Assembly (NCBI GenBank): GCA_017405445.1
Contig: JAFRAK010000040.1
Location: 1 to 63,088, forward strand
Reading direction: 5' to 3'
DNA length: 63,088 bases
Source of the DNA: Bacilli bacterium
Lineage (GTDB): Bacteria > Bacillota_I > Bacilli_A > RF39 > UBA660
The notes beneath the pieces are model-generated. The model was not told where the DNA came from, did not search any database, and saw only the letters and a list, made by a program, of their open reading frames with translations. The position numbers and the translations under genes are program-made. How positions within the stretch are numbered: position 1 is the stretch's first letter; every line of letters begins with the position of its first letter. Of this stretch, positions 1 through 8,098 are shown one piece after another.

Positions 1-62
1 TCTACAAGACAGAAACATAGCATCCATTCTCGTTACATTAGAAGTATCAAAACCAGTCAAAT
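1..62 (-). pseudogene. Out-of-frame continuation of the DUF285 surface protein
   Basis: Read in a different frame from the gene ending at 63, these bases still encode the DUF285 repeat (LDLTGFDTSNVTRMDAMF). The preceding repeat expects TGTAGTAGTTTATC but reads TGTAGTGTTTATC, so one A is missing near position 77. The repeat array therefore continues beyond the window edge but is cut off by a stop at 63. The cause may be real decay, a phase-variable indel or a sequencing/assembly error; these cannot be told apart here. Confidence 0.6.
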
Positions 63-1124
63 CTAAACTTGATAAACACTACAGTCATCAAACATAGCAG
101 TCATATTTGTTACATTAGAGGTATCAAATTCAGTCACATCAATATCAGTTAGACTACTACAACCCGCAAACATACCACTCATACTAGTTACATTTGTTGT
201 ATCAAAACTGCTTGTATCTATACTTGTTGTTTTACTATTACTAAACATATAACTCATAGAAACAATTGGTTTATCATTAATAGAAGTGCATAATATTGTA
301 GTTACTGGATCTGTTGAAGAAGCATCTGATAAACGTACTCCCCAGCCATCATTTTCTATATTTTGCCATTCATATGAACTAGTAGAACTATTATATCCAT
401 ATTCTTGCATATACCGATATGTATATTGTCCATTTGTATATTCTGCTCCTGGGGTAAGTTCCCCATCATAAGTACATGGATTTGGAGTCACATATCCAAT
501 TATAATATTAGATTCTAATTCAATTTTATATTCTTCTAATGCGAAAACAGAGAATGGTATTAAGAATAAAGATAATAATAAATAAGTTCTAATTTTATTA
601 ATATTTAATTTCATAAATCCTATTGTTACAAATAAGATAATGAATAAAATTGTTAGAAAGAAACTTCCTGTTTCTGGATTAATCAAATGATGTTCTTTTA
701 ATTCATATATTAATTTTGAAGAAGAATCATATTTACCAGCTTTAAATAGAGTTCTATCTACTTCATTTTTATATGTAACAATCAAAGTAAATTTCTTTTG
801 ATGATTTTTTTCAATAAGATTAGAATTTCCTTCTCCTATTATTTCATATTCTACTGTAGTATTACTATTTATTAAGTTATTAGGATCTAATTGATAATCT
901 TTTGAAGTATTATTTTTTACCGTAAATTGATATTCTACAGAGTCTCCCACTTCATACATTTTTAAGTCTAAGACTATTTTATTATTTATAATTTCTGCAT
1001 CATTTAATACTTCTGTATACCCAGTAGTTTTCTTTAATACTAGGTCTTTTAAAGAAACATCTTCTTTTGCATATACCATAAAAGGAATAAAGAATACAAT
1101 TAAAAAAAATAATATTTTCTTCAT
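63..1124 (-). CDS. BspA-like DUF285 repeat surface protein, frameshifted at its C-terminus
   Basis: Secreted or wall-linked protein of unknown ligand. The chosen start is the ATG at 1124, preceded by AGGATGTGATACT; the frame is open further upstream but has no ribosome site there. Residues 1-20 form a signal peptide (MKKILFFLIVFFIPFMVYA). About 125 residues of probable beta domain follow, then NPETG at about 149-153 and a hydrophobic stretch, like a sortase sorting signal. A short basic loop (KLNINKIR) and a second signal-peptide-like helix ending SVFALEE come next. From about residue 290 DUF285 repeats appear, with the signature FDTSNVTNMTAMF. The open frame ends early because of a one-base deletion near 77. 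Proteins of this type are usually adhesin-like. Which helix anchors the protein is uncertain. Confidence 0.75.
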   Translation of the reverse strand: MKKILFFLIVFFIPFMVYAKEDVSLKDLVLKKTTGYTEVLNDAEIINNKIVLDLKMYEVGDSVEYQFTVKNNTSKDYQLDPNNLINSNTTVEYEIIGEGNSNLIEKNHQKKFTLIVTYKNEVDRTLFKAGKYDSSSKLIYELKEHHLINPETGSFFLTILFIILFVTIGFMKLNINKIRTYLLLSLFLIPFSVFALEEYKIELESNIIIGYVTPNPCTYDGELTPGAEYTNGQYTYRYMQEYGYNSSTSSYEWQNIENDGWGVRLSDASSTDPVTTILCTSINDKPIVSMSYMFSNSKTTSIDTSSFDTTNVTSMSGMFAGCSSLTDIDVTEFDTSNVTNMTAMFDDCSVYQV

Positions 1125-1201
1125 AGTATCACATCCTATTCTTATTATATCAAAGAATAAGAATGACATAATAAAAATTAGAAGTGAAAAATGTAAACTA
1201 T

Positions 1202-1233
1202 ACAAAAAAAGATTGAAATTATTTCAATCTTTG
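1202..1233 (-). terminator. Rho-independent terminator of the PLP-enzyme operon
   Basis: On the minus strand AAAGATTGAAAT pairs with ATTTCAATCTTT and is followed by a run of T. It overlaps the last codons of the gene ending at 1219. Confidence 0.7.
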
Positions 1234-2463
1234 TAATGCCTTCATTAAACCTATTTTACCATAGGGATAAGTAAGAGAACCCTGCATATAAGCAATATAT
1301 GGTTCACGAAGAGGTCCATCACAAGATAGTTCGATAGAAGAACCTTGTGTAAAAGATCCACTTGCCATAATAATTTTATCTTGATATCCAGGCATATCAC
1401 TTGGTTCTACTAATGCATTAGAATCAATCGCAGATCCTTCTTGAATACCTCTAGTAAATTCTATTAAATCTTCTTGATTTCCAAAAACAATATTTTGAAC
1501 AATATCTGCTCTTTCCTCATCAAATCTTGGTTCTACTTGATATCCTAATTGTTCTAGTACTTTACTTGTTAGAACAGCTGTTTTTAAAGCAGATGCAACT
1601 ACACTAGGAGCAAAATAAAGTCCTTGTAGAATTTGCTTATTTGCTCCTAGACTAGGTCCTACTTCTCTTCCTTCTCCTGGAAGTGTTAATCGTTCTCCAC
1701 AAAGTTCGATTAAATCATGTCTACCCGCAATATAAGCACCATTAGATGCAATTCCTCCACCTAAGTTCTTTATAAGAGATCCTACCATAATATCTGCACC
1801 AACTTCAACTGGTTCTTTTGAAGAAACAAATTCACAATAACAATTATCAACCATAATAATAATATTTGAATCAATAGATTTAATAAGACTTATTACTTTC
1901 TCAAGTTTTTCAATGGAAATACTTTTTCTAGTAGAATAACCTTTACTTCTTTGAATCTCTATTACTTTTACTTTATGATTATAAAGATAATCTCTAATTG
2001 CTTCATAATCAAAATCATCATTTACTAAATCAATTTGATCATATTTTACTCCAAAACTTTTTAAAGAACTTGGATTTTCTTTAATTCCAATCACTTCATC
2101 TAAAGTATCATATGGTTTTCCACTGATACTTAATAATAAATCTTCTGGACGAAGTAAGGCAAAAAAGCAAACATTTAAAGCATGAGATCCTGAAATAAAT
2201 TGATTTCTAACTAATGCGTCTTCACAATGAAAAATATCTTTAAAAACCTTCTCTATCTTGTCTCTTCCTAGATCATTATAACCATATCCTGTTGTTTCAT
2301 AAAAACAAGATTCTGTAATTTCATTTTTTTGAAAAGCATGAAGTACTCTCATACTATTTAATTCACACATTTTATCAATAGTTTGAAAAACAGGAAGACA
2401 TTCTTTTTCACAATCTTCTATTAAAGAATAAACCTCTTCTTTTATTCCTAATTCTTGTATCAT
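1219..2463 (-). CDS. Methionine gamma-lyase family (YnbB-like) PLP-dependent enzyme
   Basis: Fold-type I PLP enzyme of the family once called aluminium resistance protein (YnbB; Pfam Met_gamma_lyase), 414 residues, about the usual length. The family motif SGSHALNV lies at about 91-98, the aspartate region IIIMVDNCYCEF at about 201-212, and the Schiff-base lysine is probably K232 in MVGSLIKNLGGGIASNG. The physiological reaction is not settled for this family; C-S lyase activity on methionine or cysteine derivatives is inferred from homology. The gene is the last of a run with the SDR reductase (10-base gap) and the thioredoxin-like gene. In many Bacillota it sits near glnA, which is not the case here. 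Confidence 0.85.
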   Translation of the reverse strand: MIQELGIKEEVYSLIEDCEKECLPVFQTIDKMCELNSMRVLHAFQKNEITESCFYETTGYGYNDLGRDKIEKVFKDIFHCEDALVRNQFISGSHALNVCFFALLRPEDLLLSISGKPYDTLDEVIGIKENPSSLKSFGVKYDQIDLVNDDFDYEAIRDYLYNHKVKVIEIQRSKGYSTRKSISIEKLEKVISLIKSIDSNIIIMVDNCYCEFVSSKEPVEVGADIMVGSLIKNLGGGIASNGAYIAGRHDLIELCGERLTLPGEGREVGPSLGANKQILQGLYFAPSVVASALKTAVLTSKVLEQLGYQVEPRFDEERADIVQNIVFGNQEDLIEFTRGIQEGSAIDSNALVEPSDMPGYQDKIIMASGSFTQGSSIELSCDGPLREPYIAYMQGSLTYPYGKIGLMKALQRLK

Positions 2464-2472
2464 AATATCCTC

Positions 2473-3216
2473 CTATCCATTATTCTTTCCACCATCTACA
2501 CGAATAATGGTATCATTAATATAATCTGCCTTAGAAGAAGCTAAAAAAACAACTACTTTACTAATTTCTTCTACATCTGCAAATCTTCCTAGTAATATTT
2601 TCTTCTTTTCTTCATTAATTTGATCAATACTTAAATTCTTATTCATAGAAGTCTTTACCCATCCAGGACATACACAATTAACATTGATATGAGGAGCAAA
2701 TTCCTTCGCAAAATTATGAGTTAAAGAAATAACTCCTGCTTTAGAAGCATCATAATCACAACTTTCTGGATAAAAGGTATCAATTGCATTGGTAGAAGAA
2801 ATATTAATAATCTTTCCTTTCTTAGACTCTAACATCACTTTTCCTACATATTTACTACATAGATAAGTACCAATTAAATTAACATCTAATACTCTTCTAA
2901 ATTCTTTAATATTTTTATCCATTAATAAACTATCACGACATACTCCTGCATTATTCACTAAAATATCAATTCCTCCAAAATGATCTACTACTTCATCTAC
3001 CATTTTAGATACTTCTTCTTCATTAGAAACATCACATTTAATACTCATAACATCTACTTTATATTTTTCTTTTATTTCTTCTTCTAATTTCTTTGCTTCA
3101 GCCTCATGATGACAATAGTTAATAACTACAGAAACCCCTAATTTTGCAAATTCTTCTATACAACTAGCACCAATTCCTCGATTACTACCAGTTACTAACG
3201 CTACTATTCTTTTCAT
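2473..3216 (-). CDS. Short-chain dehydrogenase/reductase, FabG-like
   Basis: NAD(P)-binding Rossmann oxidoreductase. The cofactor loop TGSNRGIGAS is near the N-terminus, NNAG lies at about 88-91, the catalytic Ser is in INISSTNA, and the catalytic YxxxK is in YDASKAG. The C-terminal VDGGKNNG is typical of 3-oxoacyl-ACP reductases. The start is placed at the ATG at 3216, with GGAG eight bases upstream; a GTG two codons earlier is too close to that site. About 247 residues is normal for FabG. No other fatty-acid synthesis gene is nearby, so the substrate may differ from acyl-ACP. Confidence 0.85.
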   Translation of the reverse strand: MKRIVALVTGSNRGIGASCIEEFAKLGVSVVINYCHHEAEAKKLEEEIKEKYKVDVMSIKCDVSNEEEVSKMVDEVVDHFGGIDILVNNAGVCRDSLLMDKNIKEFRRVLDVNLIGTYLCSKYVGKVMLESKKGKIINISSTNAIDTFYPESCDYDASKAGVISLTHNFAKEFAPHINVNCVCPGWVKTSMNKNLSIDQINEEKKKILLGRFADVEEISKVVVFLASSKADYINDTIIRVDGGKNNG

Positions 3217-3229
3217 AAACACAACTCCA

Positions 3230-3652
3230 TTAATTCAAATTTGAAAGATTATTATACTCTATAAAACTTTCTAAGTCATCTATTTTCTCTATATTTACTA
3301 ATATTGTATCTGCTTTTCCTTCTTTTACAGAAATAATTGTAGGAACAACAATATCTCTTTTACTAATATCTAATTTCTTAAGAATTGTTTCAAATCTTTT
3401 ATCATTAGTATATAAGACATCATAGGAAATCCTATTAGTATTTAATGTATTTTTAATACTTCTACAATTAAGACAAGAATAATCTTGTACCAAAAGAATG
3501 ATATTATCTTTTTGATTAATTCTTTTTTCAATAGAAGAATCCCCTCCTCCAAACTTATTAATTAAAAAATAAGTAAAAGGAATTAAAAATATAATTGCTA
3601 TAACAATAACAAAAGATATTTTACTTAATAAATTTCTTAAATCTTCATCCAT
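3230..3652 (-). CDS. Membrane-anchored thioredoxin-like protein
   Basis: A 140-residue protein with one N-terminal membrane helix (about 12-31) and an extracytoplasmic thioredoxin-like domain. The redox motif is CLNC at about 59-62, within LVQDYSCLNCRSIKNTL. A VVPTII segment further on matches the cis-proline loop of thioredoxins. It probably acts as a thiol oxidoreductase or reductase on surface proteins; the direction of electron flow cannot be read from the sequence. Its stop codon overlaps the ribosome-site region of the SDR gene, so the two are probably co-expressed. Confidence 0.65.
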   Translation of the reverse strand: MDEDLRNLLSKISFVIVIAIIFLIPFTYFLINKFGGGDSSIEKRINQKDNIILLVQDYSCLNCRSIKNTLNTNRISYDVLYTNDKRFETILKKLDISKRDIVVPTIISVKEGKADTILVNIEKIDDLESFIEYNNLSNLN

Positions 3653-3701
3653 AAATACTCCTATTATTCCCTACCTAGAATCTTCTTTTATATTATAACA
3701 C

Positions 3702-3735
3702 AAAAAAATAAGATTGTCTTTTGACAATCTTATTT
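3702..3735 (-). terminator. Terminator of the antiporter-ileS operon
   Basis: Thirteen-base-pair stem (AAATAAGATTGTC with its complement) followed by a T run on the minus strand. It overlaps the ileS stop region. Confidence 0.8.
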
Positions 3736-6700
3736 CACTTTTTTAACATCAATATAAGCCTCTTCATCATTTAACTTATATTTATTCTTTAGACTAACAT
3801 CTTTTATTAATTCGTCTCCTAATACTTCTCCCATAATATAGTCTTTATATAACTTGAACATCTCATCAATTTTATCTGTTCCATTATAATAAACTTTAAT
3901 ATGATCTGTAATAACAAAATCTTTTTCTTTTCTTAATGCTTGAACATTACGAACAAATTCTCTAGCTAGTCCTTCTAATATTAATTCTTCAGTAAGTTCT
4001 GTATCTAATACAACAATTGTTTTATTATTAGATGTTGAAGCATAACCTTCTTTTTGTTTAATAGAAATTAATGTATTCTCATTATTTAATTCAAAGTCTT
4101 CTCCATCTAATTGAACAGTAAGTCCTTCTGTAGAAACTTTAGAAATTTCATTACTTGTTAATTTAGAAAGAACTGCTTGTAATTCTTTCATCTTAGGTCC
4201 TAATGTCTTACCAAGTACTTGGAAATCTGGTTTAATTTGATATTCTAAGTATTCCGTCATATCATCATTATATTGTACTTCTTTAACATTTAATTCTTCT
4301 TTAATAATATCAAGTAAATCACCAACAATTACTTCATCAGACTTAGGTAAGATTAATTTAGAAATTGGTTGTCTAACTTTAATATTAGCTTCTTCTCTTG
4401 CAAATCTTCCTAAAGAACAAATATCTCTTACTAAATCCATTCTCTCTTCAACTACTTCATCAATTAATGTCTCATCTACTTGAGGGAAATCTGCTAAATG
4501 AACGGATTCTTCATTTGTTAATTTTTGGTAGATTTCTTCTGTCATAAATGGAGTCATTGGAGCACATAATTTACATAATGCAACTAATACTTCATAAGTA
4601 GTTAAATAAACGGATTTTTTACTATCTGTAAGTTCTGAATCCCAGAATCTTCTACGATTACTTCTAATATACCAATTTGATAAATCATCATTTAAGAATG
4701 GAACAATTAACTTAGCAGCTTTATTTAAATCATATTCTTGATATGCGTCTGTAACTCCTTTAATCAATCTATTTAATTTAGAGATTAACCATCTATCAAT
4801 TAATTCACGTTTTTCAACAGGAATACTATATTCTCTTGGATCAATTTGATCAGCATTGGCATACATTTCAAAGAAAGAATAAGCATTCTTAAAGGTTGAA
4901 ATATATTTAGAATAAATCTCTTTTAATCCTTCTACATCAAATTTTAATGGAGTCCATACAGGTGATGCATGTAAGATGTAGAATCTAACAGTATCTGCTC
5001 CATATTCTTCCATAATTTCAAATGGAGAAATAGCATTTCCTCTAGATTTATGCATCTTTTGTCCATATTTATCAAGTAATAAGTCATTAACTAAAACATT
5101 TTTATAAGGACTCTTACCTGTAACAAATACAGATACAACAATTAAAGAATAGAACCATCCTCTAGTCTGATCAATTCCCTCACAAATAAAGTCTGCAGGA
5201 TATTGTTCTTCAAATAATTCTTTATTTTCAAATGGATAATGATATTGAGCAAAAGGCATAGCTCCACTATCAAACCAACAGTCAATAACATCTTTAATTC
5301 TTTCCATTTTCTTTCCACAATGTGGACAAGTAATATGAACATCATCTACAAATGGTCTATGTAATTCAATTGTCTCATCTATTTTTTCAACTGCTTTTTC
5401 TACTAATTCTTTACGAGAACCAATCATTTCTTCATAACCACATTCACATCTCCATAAAGGAATTGGAGTTCCCCAATAACGATTTCTAGAAATAGCCCAA
5501 TCATTCATATTTTCTAACCAGTTTCCAAAACGTTTTTCTCCAACATAATCTGGATACCAATTAACTTTATTATTTTCTGCGATAATTTCATCTTTTTTCG
5601 CAGTAGTTTTAATATATAAAGATGGTTTTGAATAATAAACAAGTGGTGTTTTGCATCTCCAACAATGTGGATAATCATGGTTCATTTTTTGTTTCTTAAA
5701 CAATTTATCATTTTCAGATAGATATTTAATAATTTCTATTTCTAATTCTGGATCAACAACAAGTCTACCTTTCCAAGGTCCTTCTGTAAAACATCCATCT
5801 TCTCCTACTGGATTTAACATAGCCAAATCATATCTTAATCCTGTTTCATAGTCATCTTGTCCAAAAGCAGGAGCTGTATGAACGATACCAGTACCATCTT
5901 CCATTGTTACATAATCAGCACAACATACAATAAATGCTTTCTTATTTTCAGGTACTTTTAAAATTGGAATTAATTGTTCATACTCACGATTTTCTAAATC
6001 TTTTCCTTTATATTCTTCAACAATTTCAATATTATCTCCAAGTACCTTATTTGCTAATGCTTTTGCAACAATAAAATTGTATCCTTTTGATAAACATTTA
6101 ACATAAGTTTCTTTAGGATTAACTGTTAAAGCAACATTAGAAAGTAATGTCCAAGGAGTTGTAGTCCATGCTAAATAATAAGTATTTTCTTCATCCTTAG
6201 CTTTAAATGGCACAATAACTGTATTAACTGGAATTTCTTTATATCCTTGAGCAACTTCATGTGAAGCAAGTCCAGTACCACATCTTGGACACCAAGGTAC
6301 GATTTTTAATCCATCATAAATATATCCTTCATCAAAGATTTTCTTTAAAATCCACCATTCTGTCTCAATATAATTATTATCATATGTAACATATGGATTT
6401 TCTAAATCAATGAATTGTCCCATTTCTCTTGTAAATTTCGTAAAGTATTTTTCATTCTTCCAAACACTTTCTCTACATTTTTGGTTAAATTCTTTGATAC
6501 CATATTTTTCAATATCACCCTTACCATTAAATCCTAATTCTTTTTCAACTTGAACTTCTACTGGTAAACCATGAGTATCCCATCCTACTTTACGTACAAC
6601 ACGATATCCTTGCATTGTCTTATACTTACAAACAGTATCTTTTAATAATTTTGCCATCATATGATGAATTCCAGGCATACCATTAGCAGTAGCAGGACCA

Positions 6701-6834
6701 TCATGGAATACAAAATTTTCACATCCTTTACGATTTGTAATTGTCTTTTCAAATATTTTATTTTTATCCCAATAATCACTATATTTTTGTTCTACTTCGT
6801 TGATTGTTCCTTGTTCTAATTTTTTAAATTTCAT
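3730..6834 (-). CDS. ileS: Isoleucyl-tRNA synthetase, type 2 (IleRS2), with swapped HIGH motif
   Basis: Charges tRNA-Ile with isoleucine in the cytoplasm; 1034 residues from the ATG at 6834 (GGGAG eight bases upstream). The class I signature, normally HxGH, reads GIHH (residues about 55-58, in ANGMPGIHHMMAKLL). The KMSKS loop reads KMHKS (GQKMHKSRGNAISP). The editing-domain region contains WTTTPWTLLSN and GTGIVHTAPAFGQDDYE. A Cys-rich zinc-type segment (CECGYE, CPHCGKK) precedes DCWFDSGAMPF. The C-terminus has the eukaryote-like anticodon-binding and end domains of IleRS2. IleRS2 enzymes are generally resistant to mupirocin, and the GxHH variant has been linked to very high resistance; that this one behaves so is inference. 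It is the second gene of a T-box operon. Confidence 0.95.
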   Translation of the reverse strand: MKFKKLEQGTINEVEQKYSDYWDKNKIFEKTITNRKGCENFVFHDGPATANGMPGIHHMMAKLLKDTVCKYKTMQGYRVVRKVGWDTHGLPVEVQVEKELGFNGKGDIEKYGIKEFNQKCRESVWKNEKYFTKFTREMGQFIDLENPYVTYDNNYIETEWWILKKIFDEGYIYDGLKIVPWCPRCGTGLASHEVAQGYKEIPVNTVIVPFKAKDEENTYYLAWTTTPWTLLSNVALTVNPKETYVKCLSKGYNFIVAKALANKVLGDNIEIVEEYKGKDLENREYEQLIPILKVPENKKAFIVCCADYVTMEDGTGIVHTAPAFGQDDYETGLRYDLAMLNPVGEDGCFTEGPWKGRLVVDPELEIEIIKYLSENDKLFKKQKMNHDYPHCWRCKTPLVYYSKPSLYIKTTAKKDEIIAENNKVNWYPDYVGEKRFGNWLENMNDWAISRNRYWGTPIPLWRCECGYEEMIGSRKELVEKAVEKIDETIELHRPFVDDVHITCPHCGKKMERIKDVIDCWFDSGAMPFAQYHYPFENKELFEEQYPADFICEGIDQTRGWFYSLIVVSVFVTGKSPYKNVLVNDLLLDKYGQKMHKSRGNAISPFEIMEEYGADTVRFYILHASPVWTPLKFDVEGLKEIYSKYISTFKNAYSFFEMYANADQIDPREYSIPVEKRELIDRWLISKLNRLIKGVTDAYQEYDLNKAAKLIVPFLNDDLSNWYIRSNRRRFWDSELTDSKKSVYLTTYEVLVALCKLCAPMTPFMTEEIYQKLTNEESVHLADFPQVDETLIDEVVEERMDLVRDICSLGRFAREEANIKVRQPISKLILPKSDEVIVGDLLDIIKEELNVKEVQYNDDMTEYLEYQIKPDFQVLGKTLGPKMKELQAVLSKLTSNEISKVSTEGLTVQLDGEDFELNNENTLISIKQKEGYASTSNNKTIVVLDTELTEELILEGLAREFVRNVQALRKEKDFVITDHIKVYYNGTDKIDEMFKLYKDYIMGEVLGDELIKDVSLKNKYKLNDEEAYIDVKKVK

Positions 6835-6848
6835 AAATACCACTCCCT

Positions 6849-7799
6849 CTACATAAATACAACATAAGTATAATAAATAACAAACATTAATAGAAATATA
6901 ATTCCTTCTACTTTAGAAATCTTATAATCATCAAATGAAAACATAAACAACAGAATAGAAGCAATTACCATCACTAATAAATCTAAATAACTAAATACAA
7001 CAATTGAAATTCCTCCAAATATCGCAACAGGTACACCTACAACCATACCAATATTAAAAATATTACTTCCAACAACATTTCCAATCGCTATATCATATTC
7101 TCCTTTTTTAGTAGCTGTAACACTAGTTACTAACTCTGGTAAAGATGTTCCAAATGCAATAATCGTAAGAGAAATCATTCTTTCTGTAACTCCTAGTGCT
7201 TCAGCAATTGCGACAGAACTATCTACAACGAAATGACTGCCTAAAATGATTCCTATTATTCCTACGATAGAATATAGAATAGATTTTTTCATAGGAAGTA
7301 TTACTACATCAGGTTCATTCTCTACTTTATTTCTAGTCATTGCAATCAAATAATAAATAAATACTCCAAAGAATAATACAAGTATGAGTCCATCTCCTCT
7401 AGTAAAAGAATTCATCAAACTTTTATCAAATAGTTGATCTGATAATAATACTGCAAATGCTATAGTTATCATCATTGTAATCGGTAATTCTTTTTTTACT
7501 GTATTATTTTTTACAGATAGAGAATGAAATAAAGCTGAAATACCTAATATCAAAAAGATATTTAATATATTACTACCAATAACATTTCCAAGAACTAAAT
7601 CAACATTCCCAGAAATTAGAGATTTTACACTGACAGCAAATTCTGGTGCACTGGTACCAAAAGCAACAATTGTAAGACCAATCAACATCTTAGATACTTT
7701 AAAATTACCTGCTATTCCACAAGCACCATCTACAAAGAAATCTGCTCCTTTAATTAATACAACAAACCCCACTATTAATAATAAAATATGTATTATCAT
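6849..7799 (-). CDS. Calcium/sodium antiporter, CaCA family
   Basis: Integral membrane cation exchanger of about ten helices (316 residues), built as an inverted duplication. Both alpha repeats are visible: GLTIVAFGTSAPEFAVSV followed by GNVIGSNILNI at about 42-85, and SLTIIAFGTSLPELVTSV followed by GNVVGSNIFNI at about 205-250. The acidic residues in GTSAPE and GTSLPE bind the cation in this family (YrbG-like). The start has a strong GGAGG seven bases upstream. It lies between an isoleucine T-box and ileS with a gap of only 14 bases to ileS, so it is expressed under tRNA-Ile control. Confidence 0.9.
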   Translation of the reverse strand: MIIHILLLIVGFVVLIKGADFFVDGACGIAGNFKVSKMLIGLTIVAFGTSAPEFAVSVKSLISGNVDLVLGNVIGSNILNIFLILGISALFHSLSVKNNTVKKELPITMMITIAFAVLLSDQLFDKSLMNSFTRGDGLILVLFFGVFIYYLIAMTRNKVENEPDVVILPMKKSILYSIVGIIGIILGSHFVVDSSVAIAEALGVTERMISLTIIAFGTSLPELVTSVTATKKGEYDIAIGNVVGSNIFNIGMVVGVPVAIFGGISIVVFSYLDLLVMVIASILLFMFSFDDYKISKVEGIIFLLMFVIYYTYVVFM

Positions 7800-7832
7800 A
7801 CAACCTCCTTTTTAATTCTATGAATAATAATA

Positions 7833-8050
7833 AAAAAAAGAATGATTCATCCAAAGGACGAATCATTCGTGGTACCACCTTTATTTATAAGTAAAACTTA
7901 TCTCAAAAACTATAACGCGTTACCGTATTTATCTTATCCATAAATCGCAACTTGAAAGTGATCCAAATAATATCTAATTATCTATTTTCACCAAACATAG
8001 ACTCTCTAAAAATATCAATATTATTCCGTCTTTCGCAAATGCTTTCTCGA
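7833..8050 (-). promoter_or_regulatory. T-box leader, isoleucine specific (ATC specifier)
   Basis: On the minus strand the leader holds the T-box sequence AAAGGTGGTACCACG at about 7867-7881. The antiterminator side is followed directly by a terminator hairpin (GAATGATTCGTCC and complement, then eight T). Upstream is Stem I: GAAAG pairs with CTTTC at its base and AATAATAT with GATATTATT above it, with AGAGAG and GGTGAAAA further up. The internal loop on the 3' side reads TGGATCA, giving specifier codon ATC followed by the expected purine. Uncharged tRNA-Ile should promote readthrough into the antiporter and ileS. The Ile-GAT tRNA in this window would match. Confidence 0.85.
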
Positions 8051-8052
8051 AT

Positions 8053-8081
8053 AATATACCACATCTTAGAAGGAAAAACAA
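8053..8081 (-). promoter_or_regulatory. Sigma-A promoter of the T-box operon
   Basis: TTGTTT at 8081-8076, 17-base spacer, TATATT at 8058-8053 with an extended TGG before it. It lies just after the stop codon of the upstream gene. Confidence 0.6.
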
Positions 8082-8098
8082 CAATAATATGATTATTT

